DNA from: Okeania sp. KiyG1
GTDB taxonomy: Bacteria; Cyanobacteriota; Cyanobacteriia; Cyanobacteriales; Microcoleaceae
NCBI RefSeq assembly: GCF_014132355.1
Contig: NZ_BLZO01000198.1
Span: forward strand, 62,001-126,000
Reading direction: 5' to 3'
Length of the DNA stretch: 64,000 bases
Positions 1 through 8,577 of this stretch are shown here, in pieces. Each line of letters opens with the position of its first letter. Within the stretch, counting starts at the first letter, position 1. Made by a program: the position numbers and the translations under genes. Under the pieces are notes generated by a model. That model worked only from the letters and a program-made list of their open reading frames with translations, did no database searches and was not told the DNA's origin.

Positions 1-11
1 AATCAAAATAT

Positions 12-239
12 ATGTCAATTGTAATTAACTTAACTCCTGAATTAGAAGTACGACTCCGGGAAAAATCAACTCAACAAGGACAAGATATTTCCCTAGTTGT
101 CAGTGAATTACTTGCCAGAGTATTAGACTGGGAAACTGTCGATACCGCAGAAGCTATTGAAGGTATTCAACAAGGATTAGATGATTTTGAAAATGGTCGA
201 TTTCGTTCTTTTGATGAGTTTGCTAAAGCACAACGTTAG
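12..239 (+). CDS. Antitoxin-like small protein (RHH type), orphan
   Basis: A 75-residue protein. The N-terminus (INLTPELEVRLREKSTQQG) has the look of ribbon-helix-helix or CopG-like antitoxins, and the C-terminal half (GIQQGL..ENGRFRSFDEF) matches the usual GI-x-x-GL...GR..S-x-E-E-F tail that binds a RelE/ParE-type toxin. No toxin gene follows, because the next gene is on the opposite strand, so it is an orphan unless the partner lies before the window. The family call is from sequence pattern only. Confidence 0.7.
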   Translation: MSIVINLTPELEVRLREKSTQQGQDISLVVSELLARVLDWETVDTAEAIEGIQQGLDDFENGRFRSFDEFAKAQR

Positions 240-255
240 ATTCAGTTATCAGTTA

Positions 256-492
256 TCAGTTATCAGCTTTTGATAGTTGAGTAATTATCTCTTCCCGTAA
301 CTCTTCAGCAGAATAATTAAAAATAGGGATTTTATATTGTCCTAAAACTTCGATAAAAGCTGATTTAGAATATCCTGCTAATTTTGCTGCTTTTCCTAAA
401 TAAATTTTATTAATTTCATACAACTTTATTGCTAAGAATAACTTAGCCTCATTTTCCGAAATTCCCATAGGAAGTTCACAAACTAAATTCAT
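256..492 (-). CDS. UPF0175 family protein
   Basis: 78 residues. The segment GKAAKLAGYSKSAFIEVLGQYKIPIFNY is the UPF0175 signature: a predicted helix-turn-helix with the pattern G-x-A-A-x-L-A-G-x-S-x-x-x-F followed by a short strand. Members are usually found as antitoxin-like regulators beside PIN or similar toxins in cyanobacteria. An AAGGAG ribosome-binding site stands about 6 bases before the ATG. The gene converges with the antitoxin-like gene at 12-239, and STRR copies (ttatcag) lie in between. No toxin partner is adjacent. Confidence 0.75.
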   Translation of the reverse strand: MNLVCELPMGISENEAKLFLAIKLYEINKIYLGKAAKLAGYSKSAFIEVLGQYKIPIFNYSAEELREEIITQLSKADN

Positions 493-713
493 AATTGCTC
501 CTTTTCAGTTATCAGTTATCAGCTTTGGATGGTTAAGTTATCAGTTTTCCCCGATCGACTGCCGATGTCTAATAATTGATAATTAATCCCTAAAGGTTTA
601 AAGCTTCTCCCTCCTAATAATTAATAATTAAGAAAAGAATTTTTAAACCTTTAAATTTCTATCTAACTTTATCAAGCTCTAATTATCAATTATCAATTAT
701 CCATTATCCATTA

Positions 714-1307
714 TCAGTTATCTCCTGCCAACTTATCTTCCGTCGCCAAAAAATTTCCTAAATCAAGCACAGGGGACTCTCTGGAAAAATCAGGATGTGT
801 ACCTTGATAAACAGTCGAACCATCAAATAACGCTTTAGTCATATCTACCATTGCCTGATAACCATCAACTTCCACATCCAAAGTTAACAATAACGGACAA
901 CTATCACCACTCAACTTTGTTTTCGCACAAATAACTTCTTGCTCTGGAGTATTAGGATCTCGGCGACTTTCTATGGAAAGTAAACCATCTTTGCGGAAAT
1001 ATTCTAAGCGCTCCTCTATTTTTTCACAACGTTTAGCAGGAGTCCAACCCCCTCCCATAGGTATCACAATACCTAACCAGGGATGTTTACCTTTATCATT
1101 GTCATACATTACCGTCCAAACTTTTTGATTTTTATTTCCATCCAGTTTTAATTCGCAGGAAAAGCGGTCTGTTTTTTTTACCAGAAGGGTAGGCCAATCT
1201 TTGACAAGATCGATGAAACCAACTACTTCCATTAATAATCCAGCTATGGGAATTATTACAACTAATATGAACTTTCCTATTCGTGCAATTTTTCCATTCT
1301 CTGCCAC
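714..1307 (-). CDS. COP23 domain protein
   Basis: 197 residues with an N-terminal membrane segment (about residues 10-32) and a COP23-type domain. This family was named after a circadian-oscillating membrane protein of cyanobacteria. Visible landmarks are RFSCE near residue 48, WTPAKRCEKIEERL near 88, VICAK near 126 and a DGYQAM-like stretch near 147, with paired cysteines typical of the family. The biochemical role is unknown. The stop codon abuts an STRR run (ttatcag). Confidence 0.75.
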   Translation of the reverse strand: MAENGKIARIGKFILVVIIPIAGLLMEVVGFIDLVKDWPTLLVKKTDRFSCELKLDGNKNQKVWTVMYDNDKGKHPWLGIVIPMGGGWTPAKRCEKIEERLEYFRKDGLLSIESRRDPNTPEQEVICAKTKLSGDSCPLLLTLDVEVDGYQAMVDMTKALFDGSTVYQGTHPDFSRESPVLDLGNFLATEDKLAGDN

Positions 1308-1667
1308 AAGTTTCTCCTCATCTATATATATTTATGAATATTTTTTGAGGGTATCTAAATAAACCCACAATATTTTACTCAATTTTTTGTGAGGAGTTTT
1401 CGGAAAGGTTGAACTATTTCAGTTATCAGTAAAAATATTGCTTGTCTTGTTAAAAATTTCAGATTTGATATACTGATAACTGATAACTGAAATGAGTATC
1501 TCACCCGAAAGACTTAAAGAATTACAAAATATAAAAGACTCTGAGATTGACACCTCTTTAGTGTAATGTAGCGAAATGAACAGAATTTTTACTTATGATA
1601 ACTTAAAAATTTATATACCTCCAAAAAGTTATAAGTTATTGATAAAAACTATAGTGCTAGAGTAAAA
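1308..1667. other. Intergenic with inverted STRR blocks
   Basis: AT-rich spacer between divergent genes. It holds two blocks of the ttatcag/ctgataa heptamer in opposite orientation (about 1418-1432 and 1472-1490), which form the arms of a roughly 70-bp foldback. No other gene or RNA is recognised. Confidence 0.5.
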
Positions 1668-2186
1668 ATGACTATTATTACGACTAGAGAAGCAGCTTTT
1701 TTATTAGGTATTTGTTGTCAGAGAGTTAGAGTTCTACTTTCTCAGGGAAGAGTAAAAGGGGCTTATAAACATAAAGGATTTTGGCGTATTCCTCTGTATG
1801 GCCAAATGCCTGTTGTTATACCAGGTACTAGAGGACCGGAAGGCGTCTGGTGTAAGAGGCTGCGACAAGCCCCCACAAGAATTCATGTCAATCAAAAGAA
1901 AATTCAAGCCAATGGTAAGAGAATCAACACAGATCCTCAAATGACTCCCGAGCAACTAATACCAGTGGTTTCCATGAAGCAGGGGAAACATAATTATTTA
2001 GGTTATCAGATGGAGATTCATGGTCCTTGTCGTATCGTATATAAACCTTACCACCCCTTAAGTTGTGGTGCTCATTTGTGGATTGAGACCTATCATCCGG
2101 TGCAATTTGTAGATACTCAGTTTAAACCTGCTACGGCGAAGCGAGCCTATAAATACGTTGAGAACCAGTATAAAAGAAAATTTTAG
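1668..2186 (+). CDS. HTH-domain protein of unknown function
   Basis: 172 residues. The first 45 residues (TREAAFLLGICCQRVRVLLSQGRVKGAYKHKGFWRIP) resemble an excisionase/MerR-type winged helix, in which a helix-turn-helix is followed by a basic G-x-W-x-I-P hairpin; this suggests DNA binding. The remainder, rich in His, Tyr and Lys, is not recognised. The HTH fits a regulator or a mobile-element accessory protein. There is no operon partner, and the next 770 bases hold dndD-derived repeats. Confidence 0.6.
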   Translation: MTIITTREAAFLLGICCQRVRVLLSQGRVKGAYKHKGFWRIPLYGQMPVVIPGTRGPEGVWCKRLRQAPTRIHVNQKKIQANGKRINTDPQMTPEQLIPVVSMKQGKHNYLGYQMEIHGPCRIVYKPYHPLSCGAHLWIETYHPVQFVDTQFKPATAKRAYKYVENQYKRKF

Positions 2187-2319
2187 CTATCCTTAATCGC
2201 TTTGTTTACTGAAGAAGATTGCTATTAATTTGTTCTATACATTATAACTGCTGTAAAACTCTGGTATTTGACTTTAACAGAGAAAAATTATGGTGATTGA
2301 ATTAAGGTGTGAGTAGAAA

Positions 2320-2953
2320 GAAAGTTTTTGCCTTACCAAAAATAGCTGATTTTCAGATTAATTCTATTTTTAAAGTACATACGAATACTTTTGCTATGAA
2401 TAACAAAAAATATGTTTTCAGCCGTCAGTAAAAAAGCTAAATGGTTACATTGGTAGATAAATTTTCTACCTCTGTGTGAGTAACTTCAGTTGAAGAAGCA
2501 GAGGGAAAAAAATTGCTTACCAAAAATATCTCATTTCCAGATTAGTTTGATTTTTTTGACAATCATATTTGAGTAAATATTCACATGGATAAGTAAATTT
2601 TTGACTCTTGTGTGGCTAACTTTAATTAAAGTGACAGAGGGAAAAATTTTTGCTTACCAAAAGTAGCCTCTTTCCAGGTTAGTTTAATTTTTTTGAGAAT
2701 CATATTTGAGTAAATACTCGTCAGCGATAGCCTACAAATTCTGGAGATTTTCTCCTTCTACCTAAACAACTTCAGTTGAAAAAGCAGAAGTCAAAAAGTT
2801 GCTGACCAGAAGTATTCTTTTTTTGAGATTTGTCTGATTTTTTTGAGAATCATATTCGAGTAAATATTAGTAAGCGATCGCCTCCAAAATTTTGAAGATT
2901 TTCGATTTTACCTCAGCAACTTTAATTAAAAAAGTAGAGATAAAAAAAGTGGC
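2320..2953. repeat. Degenerate tandem copies of the dndD 3' end
   Basis: About four tandem units lie directly downstream of the dndD stop. Each begins with a (g)cttacc block at about 2332, 2515, 2652 and 2801, and the last block at about 2951 is the dndD end itself, giving steps of 183, 137, 149 and 150 bp. Units share long identical stretches with dndD codons for its last 35-37 residues, for example TTTTTTTGAGAATCATATT (2987-3006 in dndD) and the agcgat(c/a)gcct(c/a)caaa block. Copies diverge with distance from the gene and carry stops, so they are not expressed as protein. The copied part encodes the conserved DndD tail ending in GYFW, so the gene is the likely source. Confidence 0.85.
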
Positions 2954-4936
2954 TTACCAAAAGTATCCTTTTTTGAGATTAGTTTGATTTTTTTGAGAAT
3001 CATATTCCAGCAAATACTCGTGAGCGATCGCCTCCAAACTACGGAGATTTTCTACCTCTAATTTACCAATCTCAGTATCAGTAGATAACAGAATAACTTG
3101 ATGACTAGCAGAAGGGAAATAACGTTCTACTAAATTCTGACGGTGAGATGAATCTAATCTACCTAAAGGTGTATCAATAGCGACGGGTAAATGTCTACCA
3201 GAAACCCTTGCCAAACCCCACAAAAACGAAATTGCTAAAAGCTGTTTTTCTCCAGCAGAAATGCGATGTTTAGGAACAATTTGCCCTTGATTATCGTAGA
3301 GAGAAAGAGCAAAATTATTAGTATCAATAGCCACACGATGTACCAAATCTGATTTATGCAAAAGATAGCGGAAACATTCAGTAACTTCCATCTCTAACTT
3401 ATTCAATTTTTTCAAAGTTAACTTCTCCTTAAATAGCTGCAAAGTTTTCTTCACTTTGCCAGAAGATTCAATGATATTTTGAATATTGTGACGTTCGATA
3501 GTTTCATCAGTATAACTAAATAATTCCTTCTTAGTTTGAGTAATAGCATCGTCCATTTTTTTACGCTCGCGATCGCTATTTTCACAAGCTATCTGTATCC
3601 TAGCTAATTCAGTTTGTGCCTCCTCTAAAGCAGTTTCCAAAATTTCATAAGCTTCCGGAGATGCTGCACTTACCAACTGCTTTTCCAAAACATTAATTTC
3701 CACTTCAAAATCTTTGAGACGAGTTAAATTTTCCCGAGCATTTTTCCGACAATTTTCAATTTCATAGCGCAACAAATTTTCTAGTAAAGTTAACGCCTCC
3801 TCATCTGCCAATAACCAAGATTCATCACTTTGATTAATATCCTCTTCAATCATCAGATTTTCTTGATTAAGAAACGTTTGAATTTTACTAATTTTGCCAG
3901 CAGGAATAGACAACTCATTCAGGTAATTAACTAAACGTCGGTCTCTTTCCTGAAAAGCATCCAAAGCTATTTCTGCTTCATGGCGTAAAATCTCTACATC
4001 ACCCTGAGAACTTGCTTGTTCCAAAAGAGGAGAAATTAAAGCTAGAGGTAAAGCTCCCGCAGCAAGTTCAATCATTTCCTGACGAGCATTCTCCATATCT
4101 AACTCTATATCTTTAAACTCTTGTTCTAACTGACTTCTCTCCGCAGCAATTTTTCCCCCTTCCGAAACAAATTTTCTCATGGCTTTTTGCTGTTTTTGTT
4201 GAGCCTTTTTTAACTGCTTTTGCAAATCTGCTAATTTTTCCGTAGCAACTTCCAAATCTGTCTTTTGTTGATGGAGTTTTTGTTCAATTTCTTCTAAATT
4301 TTTTAATTCTGTAGTTTTAGCAATTTGTTTCTTTTTCCGAGTCACCAAAATATCTAAATCTGTTGCCAGACGTTCAGCTAATTCCAGTCCTAATAATGAT
4401 TGAATTGCATCTACAACCAAAGGTGGAGGAATTTCTAGTTCAGCCAACTCTTTTACCTGTTCTCCATCAAAGAGAAATAGATTAGAAATTCCCAAAGGTA
4501 AGAGATTTTCTATATATTCATCCCAGGCATTTGCTAAGTAGGAATCAGGCCATTCACCATCAAGAATTCCCAGACTATCTTTGCCATCTTTCGGATTTTT
4601 TTCCCAGGTACGAACTACGCGATATTCTACAAGTTGGTCATCTTGAATATGTTCAAAAGCTAATTCAATGCGAGTTTTTTCTGTAGGGGGAGTATTACGA
4701 TTTACGCATTGAGAAAGAAAGTCGCCATAAGTTAAGTTTCCTCTAGTTGAACATTGGGCGCGATGACCATAAAGTGCGAGGCGAATAGCATCTAAAAGAG
4801 TAGTTTTTCCTCCTCCATTCATACCTCCAAATAAGATGATGGGACGGGGGCGATCGGTAAGGGTAGGGCGGAGGTTTATTGTTTGTTTACCGGAGTATGG
4901 TCCGAAATTTTGTAAGACGAGTTCTAGGAAAATCAT
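2954..4936 (-). CDS. dndD: DNA phosphorothioation protein DndD (SMC-like ATPase)
   Basis: 660 residues. This is the ATPase of the DNA sulfur-modification machinery that acts with DndC and DndE to place sulfur in the DNA backbone. Walker A is GGMNGGGKTT (37-46), the DndD hallmark FLFDGEQ is at about 154-160, long coiled coils run over about 195-530, the ABC signature ISAGEKQ is near 560, and Walker B VAIDTPLG is near 580. The C-terminus ends in GYFW as in other DndD proteins. It is full length and intact. It is co-oriented with dndC but separated from it by a 3.6-kb repeat region, an unusual gap for genes normally adjacent. Its own 3' end is duplicated downstream. Confidence 0.93.
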   Translation of the reverse strand: MIFLELVLQNFGPYSGKQTINLRPTLTDRPRPIILFGGMNGGGKTTLLDAIRLALYGHRAQCSTRGNLTYGDFLSQCVNRNTPPTEKTRIELAFEHIQDDQLVEYRVVRTWEKNPKDGKDSLGILDGEWPDSYLANAWDEYIENLLPLGISNLFLFDGEQVKELAELEIPPPLVVDAIQSLLGLELAERLATDLDILVTRKKKQIAKTTELKNLEEIEQKLHQQKTDLEVATEKLADLQKQLKKAQQKQQKAMRKFVSEGGKIAAERSQLEQEFKDIELDMENARQEMIELAAGALPLALISPLLEQASSQGDVEILRHEAEIALDAFQERDRRLVNYLNELSIPAGKISKIQTFLNQENLMIEEDINQSDESWLLADEEALTLLENLLRYEIENCRKNARENLTRLKDFEVEINVLEKQLVSAASPEAYEILETALEEAQTELARIQIACENSDRERKKMDDAITQTKKELFSYTDETIERHNIQNIIESSGKVKKTLQLFKEKLTLKKLNKLEMEVTECFRYLLHKSDLVHRVAIDTNNFALSLYDNQGQIVPKHRISAGEKQLLAISFLWGLARVSGRHLPVAIDTPLGRLDSSHRQNLVERYFPSASHQVILLSTDTEIGKLEVENLRSLEAIAHEYLLEYDSQKNQTNLKKGYFW

Positions 4937-5126
4937 TTTTTAGGGAATAGGGAATAGGGAATAGGGAATAGGGAGTAGGAGGAAAGGTAGTGGGTTAATG
5001 AAGTCAGAAGTTAGAAGTTATTTTTGTAACGGGGATTTGAGTTCCGCTCCAAAAATATTGCGCCTTAAAAGGCGGGGTTTTAGACCCATATTATTTTGAT
5101 AATTAACTTGATTTTTTTATTCTTAG
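4937..5126. repeat. STRR and spacer upstream of dndD
   Basis: A 7-bp tandem repeat (gggaata, about 4942-4975) begins just upstream of the dndD start. AT-rich spacer follows before the large tandem array. No gene is seen. Any dndD-proximal promoter would have to lie here or in the array. Confidence 0.6.
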
Positions 5127-8100
5127 AATTTACCTTTTTCGGTAGGAGGTAAGTTTGACAAATAGAATTTTCTTGTCAACCAACGCACGATTTTTTGCCT
5201 TTGACTTAGACTGAGAAAAAGGGAGGTTTGCCACAGATGAGTTTGCCAGATAAATTTTCATAACTTTCTAGTCATTGTGGAATTTTTCCCAGTAGAAGGT
5301 AAGTCTGACCAATCCAATTTTCTTATAATTTTTGCCTTTGACTTAGACTGAGAAAAAGGGAGGTTTCCCACAGATGAGGTAAACAGAGAAATTTTCATAA
5401 CTTTCTAGTCATTGTGGAATTTTTTCCGGTAGGAGGTAAGTCTGACCAATCCAATTTTCTTCTCAAGTAACAGATAATTTCTGCCTTTAACTTAAACTGG
5501 GAAAAACAGAGGTTTCCCACAGATGAGGTAAAGAGAGAAATTTTCATAATTTTCTAGTTATTGTGGAATTTTTCCCAGTAGGAGGTAAGTCTGACAAATC
5601 CAATTTTCTTGTAATTTTTGCCTTTGACTTAGACTGAGAAAAAGGGAGGTTTCCCACAGATGAGGTAAACAGAGAAATTTTCATAACTTTCTAGTCATTG
5701 TGGAATTTTTCCCAGTAGAAGGTAAGTCTGACAAATCCAATTTTCTTCTCAAGTAACAGATGATTTTTGCCCTTAACTTAGACTGGGAAAAACAGAGGTT
5801 TCCCACAGATGAGGTAAACAGAGAAATTTTCATAATTTTCTAGTCATTGTGGAACTTTTCCCAGTAGGAGGTAAGTCTGACCAATCCAATTTTCTTGCCA
5901 AGCAACGCCCGAATTTTTGTCTTTGACTGAGACTGAGAAAAACAGAGGTTTCCCAGGGATGAGATTTCCAGATAAATTTTCATAACTTTCTAGTCATTGT
6001 GGAACTTTTCCCAGTAGGAGGTAAGTCTGACCAATCCAATTTTCTTGTAATTTTTGCCCTTAACTTAGACTGGGAAAAACAGAGGTTTCCCACAGATGAG
6101 GTAAACAGAGAAATTTTCATAATTTTCTAGTCATTGTGGAACTTTTCCCAGTAGGAGGTAAGTCTGACCAATCCAATTTTCTTGCCAAGCAACGCCCGAA
6201 TTTTTGTCTTTGACTGAGACTGAGAAAAACAGAGGTTTCCCAGGGATGAGATTTCCAGATAAATTTTCATAATTTTCTAGTTATTGTGGAATTTTTCCCA
6301 GTAGAAGGTAAGTCTGATAAATCCAATTTTCTTCTCAAGTAACAGATAATTTTTGCCTTTAACTTAGACTGGGAAAAACAGAGGTTTTCCACAGATGAGT
6401 TTTCCCGATAAAATTTACATAAACTGCCATTCATTGTGGAATTTTCCCAGGAGGTAAGTTTTACAAATCGAATTTTCTTGCCAAGCAACGCCCGAATTTT
6501 TGCCTTTGACTTAGACTGGGAAAAACAGAGGTTTCCCACAGATGAGGTAAAGAGAGAAATTTTCATAATTTTCTAGTCATTGTTGAACTTTTCCCAGTAG
6601 GAGGTAACTCTGACAAATCGAATTTTCTTGCCAAGCAACGCCCGAATTTTTGTCTTTGACTGAGACTGAGAAAAACAGAGGTTTCCCAGGGATGAGATTT
6701 CCAGAGAAATTTTCATAACTTTCTAGTCATTGTGGAATTTTTTCCGGTAGGAGGTAAGTCTGACAAATCCAATTTTCTTCTCAAGTAACAGATAATTTTT
6801 GCCCTTAACTTAGACTGGGAAAAACAGAGATTTCCCACAGATGAGGTAAACAGATAAATTTTCATAATTTTCTAGTTATTGTGGAATTTTTCCCAGTAGA
6901 AGGTAAGTCTGATAAATCCAATTTTCTTCTCAAGTAACAGATAATTTTTGCCTTTAACTTAGACTGGGAAAAACAGAGGTTTTCCACAGATGAGTTTTCC
7001 CGATAAAATTTACATAAACTGCCATTCATTGTGGAATTTTCCCAGTAGGAGGTAAGTTTTACAAATCGAATTTTCTTGCCAAGCAACGCCCGAATTTTTG
7101 CCTTTGACTTAGACTGGGAAAAACAGAGGTTTCCCACAGATGAGGTAAAGAGAGAAATTTTCATAATTTTCTAGTCATTGTTGAACTTTTCCCAGTAGGA
7201 GGTAACTCTGACAAATCGAATTTTCTTGCCAAGCAACGCCCGAATTTTTGTCTTTGACTGAGACTGAGAAAAACAGAAGTTTCCCAGGGATGATATTTCC
7301 AGAGAAATTTTCATAATTTTCTAGTCATTGTTGAACTTTTCCCAGTAGAAGGTAAGTCTGACAAATCCAATTTTCTTCTCAAGTAACAGATAATTTTTGC
7401 CCTTAACTTAGACTGGGAAAAACAGAGATTTCCCACAGATGAGGTAAACAGATAAATTTTCATAATTTTCTAGTTATTGTGGAATTTTTCCCAGTAGAAG
7501 GTAAGTCTGATAAATCCAATTTTCTTCTCAAGTAACAGATAATTTTTGCCTTTAACTTAGACTGGGAAAAACAGAGGTTTTCCACAGATGAGTTTTCCCG
7601 ATAAAATTTACATAAACTGCCATTCATTGTGGAATTTTCCCAGTAGGAGGTAAGTTTTACAAATCGAATTTTCTTGCCAAGCAACGCCCGAATTTTTGCC
7701 TTTGACTTAGACTGGGAAAAACAGAGGTTTCCCACAGATGAGGTAAACAGAGAAATTTTCATAACTTTCTAGTCATTGTGGAATTTTTTCCAGTAGAAGG
7801 TAAGTCTGACAAATCCAATTTTCTTGTAATTTTTGCCTTTGACTTAGACTGAGAAAAACAGAAGTTTCCCAAAGATAAGGTAAAGAGAGAAATTTTCATA
7901 ACTTTCTAGTCATTGTGGAATTTTTCCCGGTAGAAGGTAAGTCTGAGAAATATAATTTTCTTGCCAAGCAACGCCCGAATTTTTGCCTTTGATTTAGACT
8001 TGCCAAAATAGAGGTTTTCCACAGATGAGTTTTCCCGATAAAATTTACATAAGCTCCCATTCATTGTAATTTTCCCAGTAGGAGGTAAGTTTTACAAATC

Positions 8101-8452
8101 GAATTTTCTTGCCAAGCAACGCCCGAATTTTTGCCTTTGACTTAGACTGAGAAAAACAGAGGTTTCCCACAGATGAGGTAAACAGAGAAATTTTCATAAC
8201 TTTCTAGTCATTGTGGAATTTTTCCCGGTAGAAGGTAAGTCTGACAAATCCAATTTTCTTCTCAAGTAACAGATAATTTTTGCCTTTAACTTAGACTGGG
8301 AAAAACAGAGGTTTTCCACAGATGAGTTTTCCCGATAAAATTTACATAAGCTCCCATTCATTGTAATTTTCCCAGTAGGAGGTAAGTTTTACAAATCGAA
8401 TTTTCTTGCCAAGCAACGCCCGAATTTTTGCCTTTGACTTAGACTGAGAAGT
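5127..8452. repeat. Tandem array of about 22 units derived from the dndC 3' end
   Basis: A 3.3-kb array fills the dndC-dndD gap. Using the tag cattgtgg as a ruler, successive units fall at 5280, 5417, 5566, 5703, 5852, 6002, 6139, 6289, 6439, 6585, 6735, 6884, 7034, 7183, 7333, 7482, 7632, 7781, 7918, 8068, 8216 and 8366. The steps are 137 or 146-150 bp; a 12-13 bp block (ccaagcaacgccc or ctcaagtaacag) accounts for the two size classes. A higher-order repeat of four units (about 596-598 bp) recurs from 6267, 6862 and 7460 with near identity. Read on the minus strand, units encode RKLDWSDLPPTGKSST or close variants, which match DndC residues 500-515 (KQLSWANMKFSGQSSA) codon for codon. No long frame stays open. 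Most units keep a hairpin, CTGGGAAA/TTTCCCAG. Confidence 0.88.
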
Positions 8453-8524
8453 TGTTAGTAATTTTTGCATTTTTCCCATAGTAGAAAAGATAAATTTTCC
8501 AGATAAAGTTTCATATTTTTATTT

Positions 8525-8577
8525 CTCCTCTACTCCTCTACTCCCCTACTCCCCTACTCCCCTACTCCCCTACTCCC
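8525..8577. repeat. STRR, octamer ctactccc
   Basis: About six copies of an 8-bp unit (ctactccc) abut the dndC stop codon. The same unit recurs at 63010-63090, next to the panB stop. Confidence 0.85.

Noticed and set aside
6267-7762. Three nearly identical minus-strand open frames of about 100 codons (6267-6566, 6862-7164, 7460-7762) that could be a small gene family.
   Set aside because: They lie inside the dndC-derived tandem array, recur with its 596-598 bp higher-order period, and span two repeat units each; neighbouring units have stops and shifts. They are open because two 150-bp units happen to keep frame.
5127-8452. CRISPR array.
   Set aside because: Units are 137-150 bp and similar along their whole length, with no short direct repeat plus unique spacers, and no cas genes are nearby.
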